This document shows positions 9,438 through 19,319 of a stretch of DNA of 64,000 nt, one piece after another. This DNA is from JAMLJG01 sp035327585. Lineage in GTDB: Bacteria; Verrucomicrobiota; Kiritimatiellia; CAIVKH01. The notes below the pieces were generated by a model. That model had not been told where the DNA came from. It worked only from the letters and a program-made list of their open reading frames with translations, and did not search any database. Numbering within the stretch: the first letter of the stretch is position 1; every line of letters begins with the position of its first letter. Position numbers and translations under genes: made by a program. The stretch lies in NCBI GenBank assembly GCA_035327585.1, contig DAOLDD010000007.1, forward strand, positions 79,114-143,113, written 5' to 3'.

Positions 9438-10210
9438 CATCTCCATCCGCACTACTGCCATCCCTCCTCCAACTCGCCCGCGACGCCGGTTCCGCCATCA
9501 TGCGGATTTATGATTCGCCGGGCGCCATCCAGCAGAAGGCTGACACCAGCCCGCTGACCCTGGCCGACCTGGCGGCGCACCACATTCTCATCCGCGGACT
9601 CAAGGCGCTGACGCCGGACATCCCGGTCGTTTCAGAAGAGGAGGAGGACTCGCACGCGCACCGGAAACCGACTGGTCAATTCTGGATCATTGACCCGCTC
9701 GACGGTACGAAGGAATTCATCGCGCACAACGGCGAGTTCACGGTGAACATCGCGCTCGTCGAAAACGGCTTCCCGCTGCTCGGCGTCGTCTACGCGCCCG
9801 CGCTGGAGGCGTTGTACTGGAGCGAGCCAGGCCGCGGGGCGTATCGCGAGCAAGGCCGGGAAAAACGCGCAATCCACGTCGCGGCGGATACGGCGGGCCG
9901 CGCGCTGCGCGTCGTCGCGAGCAAGAGCCATCTCGACGACGCCACGCGGGCGTTCATCAACGAACTCGGCCCGCACGAACTCGTGCAGGCGGGCAGTTCG
10001 CTCAAGTTCTGTCGCGTCGCCGAGGGATCGGCCGACGTCTATCCCCGCCTCGGCCCGACGTGCGAGTGGGACACCGCCGCCGCGCAAGCCGTCGTGGAAG
10101 CCGCGGGCGGCTCGGTGAAGAAACTCGACGCCTCCCGCCTCAACTACGGCAAACCCGACAAGCTCAACCCCCACTTCGTCGTCCGCGGCGGGACGACCGC
10201 CGCCAATTGA
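9434..10210 (+). CDS. cysQ: 3'(2'),5'-bisphosphate nucleotidase (CysQ-like inositol monophosphatase family)
   Basis: 258 residues of the IMPase/CysQ fold. The metal-binding motif DPLDGT begins at about residue 87 (WIIDPLDGTKEF), the upstream acidic motif is SEEEED, and the C-terminal CEWDTAAAQAVVEAAGG completes the active site. CysQ removes the 3' phosphate of PAP from sulfate assimilation; related members hydrolyse inositol phosphates, and sequence alone does not fully separate them. The ATG overlaps the kinase stop by 4 bases, so it is translationally coupled to a signalling operon rather than to cys genes. Confidence 0.85.
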   Translation: MTSPSALLPSLLQLARDAGSAIMRIYDSPGAIQQKADTSPLTLADLAAHHILIRGLKALTPDIPVVSEEEEDSHAHRKPTGQFWIIDPLDGTKEFIAHNGEFTVNIALVENGFPLLGVVYAPALEALYWSEPGRGAYREQGREKRAIHVAADTAGRALRVVASKSHLDDATRAFINELGPHELVQAGSSLKFCRVAEGSADVYPRLGPTCEWDTAAAQAVVEAAGGSVKKLDASRLNYGKPDKLNPHFVVRGGTTAAN

Positions 10211-10375
10211 TGTGACCTGCTTTTTGACCCTCGAAGCATTGGGCTACCCGCTCACCCCCCCCCGCCGCAACCTTTATTTGCCATTTTGGGGGCTGACCCC
10301 ACTTCGCCTGCTTCACTTTTTTAGCGACCAGTCCGCGGCGATGCGATATAGGGCAGACGCAAAAGGAACTCCCTT

Positions 10376-11335
10376 ATGTCACGCTATCTGGCCATTGATC
10401 TCGGTGGCACCAAAACCGCGGTTTGCGTGGGCACCGCCGACGGGACGCTCATCGCGCACGGACGCATGCCGACGGACGCCGACGCGCCGCCGGAGGGCTG
10501 GCTCAATCGGCTGTCGGCCCTCGTGCAGGAGGTCGCGGGCCAGGCCGGCTGCGCGGTGGCCGACCTGGAATCCGTCGGGCTGGCGGTGCCGGGGCCGATG
10601 TCCGTCAAACAGGGTATGGTGCTCGAACCGCCCAATATGCCCGCCTGGCGCAACGTCCCGATCCGGGACTGGGTGGCGGAACTCACCAGGCTGCCGGTCC
10701 ACATCAATAATGACGCGAACGCGGCCGGCCTCGCGGAATACTCCTTCGGCGAATTCAAGGGCACACCGGACCTCGTCTACCTCACAATGAGCACGGGCGT
10801 GGGCGGCGGCATCATTTCCGGCGGTCAACTCATCCAGGGCGCCAACGACTTGGGCGGCGAGGTCGGGCACATCGTGCTGAACCCGGACGGGCCACCCTGC
10901 CCCTGCGGACAACGCGGTTGTTTTGAAATGTATTGCGGGGGACGCAACGTGATCCACCAGGTGCGCGGCCGGCTCGCCCCGGGAGCGGCGTCGCTCATCC
11001 TCGAGGAATCCGGCGGCTCGGCAGACGGGATCACGATCTCCGCCATCGCACGGGCGGCGGGGCGCGGCGATGCGCTGGCGCAGGAATTCTGGGATGCCTA
11101 CGTCGAGCGGCTGGCGCAGGGCATCGGCCTGCTCGCCATGTGCGTCAATCCGTCCGTCGTCGTTCTCGGTACGGTGGCGATTCACCTCGGCGACGTCCTG
11201 TTGAAGCCGCTGCGGGAGCGGTTGTCCCGCTACGCCTGGCGGCCGGCCATCGCCTCGCTGACCATCCGCCCCAGCGCCCTCGGCCCGCAAATCGGCGAGC
11301 TCGGCGCCCTCGCCGTGGCGCTCCCGCGGGGGTAG
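10376..11335 (+). CDS. ROK family sugar kinase (glucokinase-like)
   Basis: 319 residues of the ROK family. The N-terminal phosphate-binding motif is AIDLGGTKTAV, the sugar-site segment is NNDANAAGLAE with MSTGVGGG, and the ROK zinc motif is CPCGQRGCFE. Members phosphorylate glucose, N-acetylmannosamine or similar hexoses with ATP. There is no DNA-binding domain, so it is a kinase and not a NagC-type repressor. A purine-rich AAGGA lies 9 bases before the ATG. Substrate is not resolved; glucose would suit the starch-related genes further on. Confidence 0.88.
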   Translation: MSRYLAIDLGGTKTAVCVGTADGTLIAHGRMPTDADAPPEGWLNRLSALVQEVAGQAGCAVADLESVGLAVPGPMSVKQGMVLEPPNMPAWRNVPIRDWVAELTRLPVHINNDANAAGLAEYSFGEFKGTPDLVYLTMSTGVGGGIISGGQLIQGANDLGGEVGHIVLNPDGPPCPCGQRGCFEMYCGGRNVIHQVRGRLAPGAASLILEESGGSADGITISAIARAAGRGDALAQEFWDAYVERLAQGIGLLAMCVNPSVVVLGTVAIHLGDVLLKPLRERLSRYAWRPAIASLTIRPSALGPQIGELGALAVALPRG

Positions 11336-11370
11336 CGCGGACCCGTGAACGGTTTTTCTTCATTCTACGC

Positions 11371-11399
11371 TTGCCAAGCCGCGCGGGGATTCCTATAAC
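11371..11399 (+). promoter_or_regulatory. Sigma-70-type promoter of rpsO-pnp
   Basis: TTGCCA, a 17-base spacer, then TATAAC, about 60 bases upstream of rpsO. It is the best-matching plus-strand promoter in the window. A transcript from here would carry a leader with a CAAGCC/GGCTTG hairpin at 11433-11450, immediately before the start codon. Confidence 0.65.
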
Positions 11400-11432
11400 G
11401 CGCCCCGACATCTGAAAGGTAAAAAGGAAAGA

Positions 11433-11450
11433 CAAGCCTGACTGGGCTTG
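11433..11450 (+). promoter_or_regulatory. Leader hairpin before rpsO
   Basis: CAAGCC and GGCTTG pair across a 6-base loop, ending 8 bases before the rpsO ATG and just downstream of an AAAAAGGAAAG purine tract. The position would suit autogenous translational control by S15, known in other bacteria through unrelated structures. Function here is inferred. Confidence 0.35.
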
Positions 11451-11458
11451 AACGGGTT

Positions 11459-11716
11459 ATGCAGAACAAAGCGGATATCAAGCAGGAATACCAGCTCCAC
11501 GCCAAAGACACCGGGTCCGTCGAGGTCCAGGTGGCGATTCTTTCGCAGCGCATCAAGGAATTGACGGAGCACCTGCAGAAGCACGTCAAAGACCACAGCT
11601 CCCGGCGCGGCCTGATCGGTTTGGTCGGCCAACGCCGCCGCCTGCTGGACTATCTGAACGACCGCAACCAGCCGCGTTACCAGCAGCTGATCGGCCGTCT
11701 CGGCCTCCGCCGATAA
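11459..11716 (+). CDS. rpsO: 30S ribosomal protein S15
   Basis: 85 residues, close to the usual 88. It has the S15 core GSVEVQVAILSQRIKELTEHL, the HSSRRGLIGLVGQRRRLLDYL segment that contacts 16S rRNA helix 22, and the typical C-terminus. S15 is a primary binder in 30S platform assembly. It precedes pnp, the classic rpsO-pnp pairing, with a 149-base spacer where RNase processing and S15/PNPase autoregulation occur in other bacteria. Confidence 0.97.
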   Translation: MQNKADIKQEYQLHAKDTGSVEVQVAILSQRIKELTEHLQKHVKDHSSRRGLIGLVGQRRRLLDYLNDRNQPRYQQLIGRLGLRR

Positions 11717-11865
11717 ACCGCGTCCCGGACCACTCCGGGCAGGGTTGTCTTTCAGTACACGCTACCGCGTGGTCGCCCCGGTGACCGCGGCCAGCCGGAC
11801 CCATTGTCCGGACTTCCTGGACCCGCCCACCGCGCAAGGATCACTCGGGGCACCAAGGAAAAAGC

Positions 11866-13971
<2,106 letters not shown>

Positions 13972-13994
13972 CCGCCCGGCCAGGTCAATCAACG

Positions 13995-14036
13995 AAAGAG
14001 CCGGCCCGCCCACGCGGTCCGGCTCTTTCTTTTTCC
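13995..14036 (+). terminator. Rho-independent terminator after pnp
   Basis: AAAGAGCCGG pairs with CCGGCTCTTT across a 14-base loop and is followed by CTTTTTCC. It closes rpsO-pnp. Its left arm also supplies AAAs, so weak activity toward the convergent VapC gene is possible. Confidence 0.85.
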
Positions 14037-14046
14037 GACTCCGCGC

Positions 14047-14469
14047 TCAATCCGAAAATGGATTCACCACCCGGACGCCGCCATAAACCTCGCCGTGCGC
14101 CAGGTCCTCGCTGTATAGCACCGCGCAATGACTGCTCCGTGCCGCGGCCACGATAAGAGCATCCCACCAGGACAGGGCATGTGCATCCGCCAACTGGCGC
14201 GCGGACTGAAGCATTTTCCAATCCATGGGAAGCGGAGACCACGCCTCATACAGTTCGATTTCGCCCCATGCTTCCGCCCGGGAAAGCCCCGGCTTTAGCT
14301 TTTGCGTCACCGTCACCAGGTACTCATTGAGCACCTGAACGCTAATACGCCCGCGCCGGGATTCCCACAGTTCGGCCATCAGCGCCTCGGCACGCCTTTG
14401 CTTGGCGCCCGCCGCGAGATCGCGCGCATACACCAGAACATTCGTATCGACGAATGCGTTAGCGCTCAT
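14047..14469 (-). CDS. PIN-domain ribonuclease, VapC-like toxin
   Basis: 140 residues with the PIN acidic constellation: Asp in FVDTNVLVYA, Glu in LNEYL, Asp in WWDALIVAAA and acidic residues in YSEDL. VapC toxins are Mg-dependent RNases that cut tRNA or rRNA and are blocked by a cognate VapB. It overlaps the upstream antitoxin-like gene by 11 bases, so the pair is translationally coupled. The target cannot be deduced. Confidence 0.85.
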   Translation of the reverse strand: MSANAFVDTNVLVYARDLAAGAKQRRAEALMAELWESRRGRISVQVLNEYLVTVTQKLKPGLSRAEAWGEIELYEAWSPLPMDWKMLQSARQLADAHALSWWDALIVAAARSSHCAVLYSEDLAHGEVYGGVRVVNPFSD

Positions 14470-14689
14470 ACAAGGAATCCCGGGCCGGATAGGGAAGCTG
14501 GCTTTCGTTGAGAATCATGGGCTTTCGCTTCCGCCACTTGGACAGCGCCTCCCGGTAGCCTTGCTCGGATTCAAGACGTTCCGCCAAAAGGCTGCCGACA
14601 AAACGGGAAACACTCGTATTCTGCTCCGCGGCAAATACTTTTGCGCGATGCGCCAACTCGTCAGGAAGCGTAATCGTGACGTTTTTCAT
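14459..14689 (-). CDS. Ribbon-helix-helix antitoxin, VapB-like
   Basis: 76 residues. The N-terminus MKNVTITLPDELAHRAKVFA is a ribbon-helix-helix DNA-binding fold, and a charged C-terminal tail (RKRKPMILNESQLPY) would wrap the toxin. It is the upstream partner of the PIN toxin and is expected to repress its own promoter as an antitoxin-toxin complex. It starts 20 bases after the APC permease stop on the same strand. Confidence 0.82.
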   Translation of the reverse strand: MKNVTITLPDELAHRAKVFAAEQNTSVSRFVGSLLAERLESEQGYREALSKWRKRKPMILNESQLPYPARDSLYER

Positions 14690-14709
14690 ATCACGATTCT
14701 AGTGCGACA

Positions 14710-16047
14710 CTATTTTCGTGTCAAGCTGGCGGCGGACTTCGGGCGGACCCCGGCATAGAGCGCGAGGCCCGCGAGCAGCGTCAGCGCACCGGCGGCGGAC
14801 TCGACCGGGCGCTCGCGGATTTGGAAAACCAGCACCCACGCCGTCGCCACGATGAACACCAGCGGCGGCACCGGATAGAGCGGGACGCGAAACGGACGGG
14901 GCAGGTCCGGCGCACGGCGCCGCCAGACCAGCACGGCGACCACGACCAGCAGGCTGGAGAGCTGGAGCAGCGCCATCAGGTAATTCACCACCGCGTCGAA
15001 TTTCCCGCTCGCGAGCAGCCCCAGCGCGAGCGCCGTTTGGAGGCCGAGCGCAAGATGCGGCGCGCCCCAGCGGTTCCGCCGCGCGAGTATGCCGAGTCGC
15101 GGATAATCCTGCCCCATCCGGTCGGTGACCCGCGACCCGGCCCACGTATAGCTCGCGATCGTCGACAGCAGCCCGACCGCAATCATCGCGCCGAGCGCCC
15201 AACCGCCGCGCGGACCGAACGACGCCTCACCCGCGATCAGCGCCGCCTCCACCTGTCCGCTCATCCGGTCCCACGGCGCGCGCCATAAAAACGCCGCGTT
15301 CAGCGCGACATACAACACCGTCACGATGCCCGTGCCCCACAACAACGCGCGCGGCACCAGCCGTTGCGGCTCGCGCAGTTCGGACGCGACGTACGCCGCG
15401 CCGTTCCACCCGCTGTACGAAAACAGCACGTAGACCATCGACACAGCGAACGGCGCACCCAACAGCAGGGCCCCGTCGCCCGCGCGCGGCGCGAGCGACA
15501 TGCGCTCGCCGCCGGGCAGCAGCCAGGCGCCCGCGAGAAATGCCAGGATCAGCGCCACCTTCAGCGTCGTCGCCGCTGTCAGGAATCCGCCCACGAGTTT
15601 CAGCGGACCGAGGTGCAGCGCCGCCACGACGAGCACAATGCCCGCCGCGAGCGCACCCGGCGGCAGCGGCACGCCGAGATCGTGCGCATACACGCCGAAC
15701 GCGATGCCCAGCGCCGCGAGCGGCGCGGCGAACCCCGCCGTCAGCGAAACCCACCCCGCGAGAAAGCCCGGCGCCGGATGATACGCCTCGCGCAGCAGGT
15801 GATACTCCCCGCCCGACCGCGGCCACATCGCGACCAGCTCCGCGTAGCACAGCGCCCCGCACAGCGCGATGACGCCGCCCAGCAACCACAACAGCAGGAT
15901 CGGAAACGCCGACGGCACCGCCGCGAGCTGGAACCCCACCGACGTAAACACCCCCACCCCCACCATGCTCGAAATCACGATGGAGATCGCCGACGGCAGC
16001 GAGAGCGACTGACGCTCCTTCGTCATTCCGATTTCGTCATTAGCCAT
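14710..16047 (-). CDS. APC-family amino acid permease
   Basis: A polytopic inner-membrane transporter of about 445 residues with some 12 hydrophobic segments. The first helix carries the APC-superfamily substrate motif SSMVGVGVFTSVGFQ. FSYSGWNGAAYVASELREPQR in helix 6 and the following loop is typical of the LAT/amino acid-polyamine branch. Predicted role is amino acid uptake or exchange. The start is uncertain: ATG at 16047 (MANDEIG) or ATG at 16026 (MTKERQS) both precede the first helix, and neither has a strong ribosome-binding site. Confidence 0.86.
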   Translation of the reverse strand: MANDEIGMTKERQSLSLPSAISIVISSMVGVGVFTSVGFQLAAVPSAFPILLLWLLGGVIALCGALCYAELVAMWPRSGGEYHLLREAYHPAPGFLAGWVSLTAGFAAPLAALGIAFGVYAHDLGVPLPPGALAAGIVLVVAALHLGPLKLVGGFLTAATTLKVALILAFLAGAWLLPGGERMSLAPRAGDGALLLGAPFAVSMVYVLFSYSGWNGAAYVASELREPQRLVPRALLWGTGIVTVLYVALNAAFLWRAPWDRMSGQVEAALIAGEASFGPRGGWALGAMIAVGLLSTIASYTWAGSRVTDRMGQDYPRLGILARRNRWGAPHLALGLQTALALGLLASGKFDAVVNYLMALLQLSSLLVVVAVLVWRRRAPDLPRPFRVPLYPVPPLVFIVATAWVLVFQIRERPVESAAGALTLLAGLALYAGVRPKSAASLTRK

Positions 16048-16212
16048 TTTTTCAACGTCTGTAATTTCTTTTTTCCGCGCATGCAGCGCCTGTAATTTTC
16101 CATGTCGGGTATTAACAGTTGGCCGCAAAAGGCGCAAAATGAACGATTTTTGTGAGTTCTGTGCATTTTGTGGCCATCAAATGCTCCCAGGTGGACAGAC
16201 CCTGTAATTCTT
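16048..16212. other. Intergenic spacer with dispersed-repeat character
   Basis: AT-richer spacer upstream of the permease. TTGGCCGCAAAA (about 16119-16130) and CATTTTGTGGCCA (about 16165-16177) form partly complementary arms around GGCGCAAAATG. No gene is visible. It probably holds the permease promoter, but no convincing hexamer pair could be assigned. Confidence 0.4.
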
Positions 16213-16236
16213 CCCGACACCCGAAACCTGACACCT
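16213..16236 (+). repeat. Inverted-repeat copy A flanking the methyltransferase gene
   Basis: CCCGACACCCGAAACCTGACACC lies at the 3' end of the methyltransferase gene and overlaps its stop codon by 2 bases. A copy with 22 of 23 identical bases in opposite orientation lies at 16936-16958. Confidence 0.75.
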
Positions 16237-16924
16237 ATCCCTCCCACACCGCGAGCTGGCGGAAGGGGAAGAGCGGTTCGATGCGCCAGCCGGGCGGGGC
16301 GAGCGCCAGCAACTCGTCCGGGCGGTAGCTGCGGCGGATCGTACGGCGGCCGTCCTCCGCGGTGAAGGAGCGGCGGAACCACGGGGCGATAAACGTCGAA
16401 AACAGCGCATAGGCCGCGGCGCTGCGCACGGTGTCGTTGTGCAAGACTAGCCGCGTGGCGAGGGCTTGCGAGTCTTCCAGCAGTCGCGTGACGGCGTCCG
16501 GATTGAGGTGATGGAGTACGGCGTTGGAGATGACGGCGTCGAAGCGCGCGCCTTCCGCGCGCAGCGTGGCGGTGTCGCACGCGCGAAAGGTGATTGTGTC
16601 GGGCCAGGCGGCGCGTGCGGCGAAATCGGCGGCGCGCGGATCGGGATCGATCGCGGTGATTTCCAAGCGCAGTCCATCGCGACGCGCCCAGCGGTCGAGT
16701 CGGCGCGGGATATCGCCGCCGCCGAAGCCGATGTCGAGCAGGCGAAACGGCACGCCGGGCTGCATCAACGGGCGGAGGTGTCGGCGATAGACGGTGCGCC
16801 AACGCGAGAGCAACGGGTTGATGACGGCGAACTGGGCATAGGTGCGGAACAGCAGTTCGCGGTCGCACGCGGGATCATCCATGAGTTCGACGAGGTCCGC
16901 GGCGCGGTGCTGGAAGGAGGGCAT
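16235..16924 (-). CDS. Class I SAM-dependent methyltransferase
   Basis: 229 residues. Motif I is LLDIGFGGGDIPRRLDRW (SAM binding), motif II the acidic AIDPDPRAA, and motif IV DAVISNAVLHHL, as in the UbiE/methyltransf_25 group. The N-terminal ELMDDPACDRELLFRTYAQF helix resembles small-molecule methyltransferases found near polyketide or isoprenoid genes, but the substrate cannot be read here. It starts 15 bases after the MurC-like stop and is probably cotranscribed with it. A short repeat in inverted orientation brackets the gene. Confidence 0.82.
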   Translation of the reverse strand: MPSFQHRAADLVELMDDPACDRELLFRTYAQFAVINPLLSRWRTVYRRHLRPLMQPGVPFRLLDIGFGGGDIPRRLDRWARRDGLRLEITAIDPDPRAADFAARAAWPDTITFRACDTATLRAEGARFDAVISNAVLHHLNPDAVTRLLEDSQALATRLVLHNDTVRSAAAYALFSTFIAPWFRRSFTAEDGRRTIRRSYRPDELLALAPPGWRIEPLFPFRQLAVWEG

Positions 16925-16935
16925 GCGAGGGGCCG

Positions 16936-16958
16936 GGTGTCAGGTGTCGGGTGTCGGG
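16936..16958 (-). repeat. Inverted-repeat copy B flanking the methyltransferase gene
   Basis: On the minus strand this reads CCCGACACCCGACACCTGACACC. It overlaps the end of the MurC-like gene and encodes its terminal PTPDT and stop codon. It matches copy A at 16213-16236 in 22 of 23 positions, in opposite orientation. Confidence 0.75.
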
Positions 16959-18277
16959 GCGGCGGCCAGCGAACGCGCGAAGCGGGGGAGTTCGGGGTCG
17001 CGGGCGCCCATGCCGAGGATGGCGTCGCCGGGTTGCGTTTCGGCGTCGAGGCGGGCGCGCAGCACGGCGTAGTCCGGGACGCATTCGGCGGCGAGGCCGC
17101 GGGCGCGGAGCGCGGCGACGAAGTCCGGCGCGTCGATGACGCGTTTCGCGGTGCCGCCGGCGTAGAACACGGGAAGCACGAAGATGCGGTCGTCCGGCCC
17201 CATCGCCCCGGCGAGCGCGGCGACCAGTTCGTCGTGCATCAGCGCAAGCGGGGCGAAGCCGTGCGGACGCCAATAGCCGAGCACGCGGCGCGCGTTTTCG
17301 CCGACCGCGCGCCAGGAGGCGGCGATCTTCGCGGGGTTGTGCGCGTAGTCATCGATGACGCGCGCGCCGCGAAATTCCCCCACCACCTCCAGCCGGCGGT
17401 GTACTCCGCCGAAGCGGGCGAGCGCGTCGCGCAACAACTCCGGCGCAGCGCCCATGCGCAGGCAGAGCGTGATCGCGAGCAGCGCGTTCTCCGCGTTGTG
17501 ACGGCCCGGCATGCGGGTGCAATAGCGCGTGCCATCGATGTCGAAGGTCCAGCCGTCCGCCGAGTGCGCGATGGCAGCCGCGGGCTCGAGTACCGAGCGC
17601 CCGACAACGGCGCCGACGCCGGGACCGCCGACGATGTCGCCCTGCACCTGCGCGGCAAAAGCACGGAACAGGCGGTGCACCTCGTCGAGCTCGAAGTGGT
17701 CCTTGGAAATATTCGTGATGACCGCGTGGGCGGGATGGAAATTCAGCAGCGAGCGGTCGCTCTCGTCCGCCTCCAGCACCCACCACCCGGATTTTCCCAC
17801 GCGCACGTTGCCGAGCCGTGCGGGGCCGCGCCAATCAAGGATGATGCCGCCGTTCACTACGGTGGGATCGAACCCCGCCTGCTCCAGCAGCCAGCCGACC
17901 AGGGCGGTGACGGTGGTTTTCCCGGCGGTCCCGGTGATGGCGATGACCTTCGCGCCGGACGCCTGTTCCGCGAGCAAGGCCGCGCGGTGTACGACGCGGA
18001 CATTCAGCCGCCGGGCGGCGAGCAATTCGGGATTGTCCGATTCTATCGCGGTGCTGACCGCGAGCGCCTGCGTTGCGGCGGTGAGCGCCAAGCCGTCCTG
18101 CGGGACGACGACCAACCCGGCGGCCTTCAGCGTTTCGACGGCCTCCGACGCACCGCCCTGGTCCAGCGTGCGGTCCGACCCGGTGACGCGATACCCGCGC
18201 GCCAACAGCAACTCCGCCAGCGCGCTCATCCCCACCCCGCCCACCCCGGCGACGTGAATGTGAGGCCTACCGTTCAT
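16940..18277 (-). CDS. MurC-like UDP-N-acetylmuramate-amino acid ligase (Mur ligase), divergent
   Basis: 445 residues with three Mur-ligase domains. The N-terminal Rossmann-like HVAGVGGVGMSALAELL and the TAIESDNPELLAAR segment are MurC-type. The central ATPase has ITGTAGKTT and LEADESDRSLL. The C-terminal domain has PGRHNAENALLA and DDYAHNPAKI. MurC adds L-Ala to UDP-MurNAc in the cytoplasm. Several signature positions deviate: the P-loop His of GTHGKTT is Ala (about residue 118), the usual EADHMD is SKDHFELDE, and DDYGHHPTE is DDYAHNPAK. It may be a paralogue for another acceptor. The ATG at 18277 is favoured by GAGGGG upstream. The C-terminus derives from a dispersed repeat. Confidence 0.75.
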   Translation of the reverse strand: MNGRPHIHVAGVGGVGMSALAELLLARGYRVTGSDRTLDQGGASEAVETLKAAGLVVVPQDGLALTAATQALAVSTAIESDNPELLAARRLNVRVVHRAALLAEQASGAKVIAITGTAGKTTVTALVGWLLEQAGFDPTVVNGGIILDWRGPARLGNVRVGKSGWWVLEADESDRSLLNFHPAHAVITNISKDHFELDEVHRLFRAFAAQVQGDIVGGPGVGAVVGRSVLEPAAAIAHSADGWTFDIDGTRYCTRMPGRHNAENALLAITLCLRMGAAPELLRDALARFGGVHRRLEVVGEFRGARVIDDYAHNPAKIAASWRAVGENARRVLGYWRPHGFAPLALMHDELVAALAGAMGPDDRIFVLPVFYAGGTAKRVIDAPDFVAALRARGLAAECVPDYAVLRARLDAETQPGDAILGMGARDPELPRFARSLAAAPTPDT

Positions 18278-18331
18278 GCCCCTCAATCAACATAACTGCG
18301 CGGAATGCTGCAAAAACATACAGATGAATAT

Positions 18332-18559
18332 TCAGGGTTCATCCTCTCCGCGCCGAACATCCTCCAGGGTAATCATGCGGGCGCTTCGCTTCAGCGGGAT
18401 AGCAGGGAACGAAGATATTCTGGTAACGCGCTGATGGTGCGCATCCAAGCCTTTACGCGTCAGATCGGAAATGACCCGACTAATAGACACATCTCGGGCG
18501 GCTGCCATCGATTTCGCCGTCCGAAGAACATCGTCATCCAGATCAAGGGTTACCCGCAT
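18332..18559 (-). CDS. Orphan ribbon-helix-helix antitoxin-like protein
   Basis: 75 residues. MRVTLDLDDDVLRTAKSMAAARDVSISRVISDLTRKGL is the VapB-type (CopG/Arc) DNA-binding half, and the C-terminal part (SFPAIPLKRSARMITLEDVRRGEDEP) matches antitoxin tails. No toxin gene follows; the next minus-strand gene is the MurC-like ligase. It could be a solitary repressor, a decayed TA module, or an antitoxin acting on a toxin elsewhere. Confidence 0.65.
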   Translation of the reverse strand: MRVTLDLDDDVLRTAKSMAAARDVSISRVISDLTRKGLDAHHQRVTRISSFPAIPLKRSARMITLEDVRRGEDEP

Positions 18560-18589
18560 GGGATGAGGCTATTGACCGACGGAGTGATG

Positions 18590-19303
18590 TCAAGTTGCTG
18601 TCTCACCGATCTCCAGCTCCGCCGTCAGGCCGCCGCCGTCTTCCACGGCGAGGTGGAGGCCTTGGATGCGGCCTTTGAGATGGCCGCCGGCGCGGATGGT
18701 GATGAGGCCGCTGACGGAGAAGTCGCCTTCCAGTTCGCCGGCGACGTCGAGGGAGCGGAATTCGCGCTTGCCGCGAAAACGGATGGCGGCGCCGGGACTG
18801 ATGGCCAGGTCCTGCGCGGAGAGCAGATCAGGGTCGGATTGCGCGCCTGCTTCGATCGTAAGTCGGCGATGGGCCTTCACCGAGCCGCCCTCAATGCGCC
18901 CGGCGATATGGATGTCACGCGCCTGTAGGCCGCCCGCGATGTGGACTGCGCCGGCGGTCAGGCGGATGTTGCCCGTCGTGCGCAACGCGGCGCGGCTTTC
19001 CGCGTCGATGGTATAGTCGGCCTGGTCCAGCGTACGGCGGCACTTGGGACAGAGCAGCGAATGGACGCGGCCCGTGGACTGGAACGCGTAGCCGCACTCG
19101 TAGCAGTGGATTTCGTTTTTCGTCGGCAGCGCGGTGTGCCCGATGCGCGCGGCGCGTTTGCCGCCTTTGGGCGGCGGTTCGGCGGGTTTGGGCGGCGGTG
19201 ACTGGGCAGACGGAGGCGGTCCCTGATCGCCGGTTCGCGCGTGCCGTACGGCACGCACCAGCGAGAGGCCATCCACTTCCTTGGTTTTTCGGAGCGCCGC
19301 CAC
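18590..19303 (-). CDS. Zinc-ribbon bactofilin-like (DUF583) protein
   Basis: About 237 residues. After a Pro-rich linker (about residues 28-55) comes a zinc ribbon with two CxxC pairs, CYECGYAF and CPKCRR. A polymer-forming bactofilin/DUF583 beta-helix follows, with repeated segments such as LTAGAVHIAGGLQARDIHIAGRIEGG. A GTG start at 19303 is chosen because GGAG lies 7 bases upstream and it begins 16 bases after the bactofilin stop; longer starts would overlap that gene. Together with the upstream gene it may form a cytoskeletal scaffold. The zinc ribbon on this fold suggests an adaptor role. Confidence 0.75.
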   Translation of the reverse strand: MAALRKTKEVDGLSLVRAVRHARTGDQGPPPSAQSPPPKPAEPPPKGGKRAARIGHTALPTKNEIHCYECGYAFQSTGRVHSLLCPKCRRTLDQADYTIDAESRAALRTTGNIRLTAGAVHIAGGLQARDIHIAGRIEGGSVKAHRRLTIEAGAQSDPDLLSAQDLAISPGAAIRFRGKREFRSLDVAGELEGDFSVSGLITIRAGGHLKGRIQGLHLAVEDGGGLTAELEIGETAT

Positions 19304-19319
19304 AGGCTCGCTCCGGCGA

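Noticed and set aside
10255..10263. Run of nine C in the spacer before the ROK kinase, as a phase-variable tract
   Set aside because: It lies about 110 bases upstream of the gene, outside coding sequence and not between promoter hexamers that could be recognised.
16466..18295. Plus-strand frame opposite the methyltransferase and MurC-like genes
   Set aside because: No domain, and both minus-strand genes have conserved motifs.
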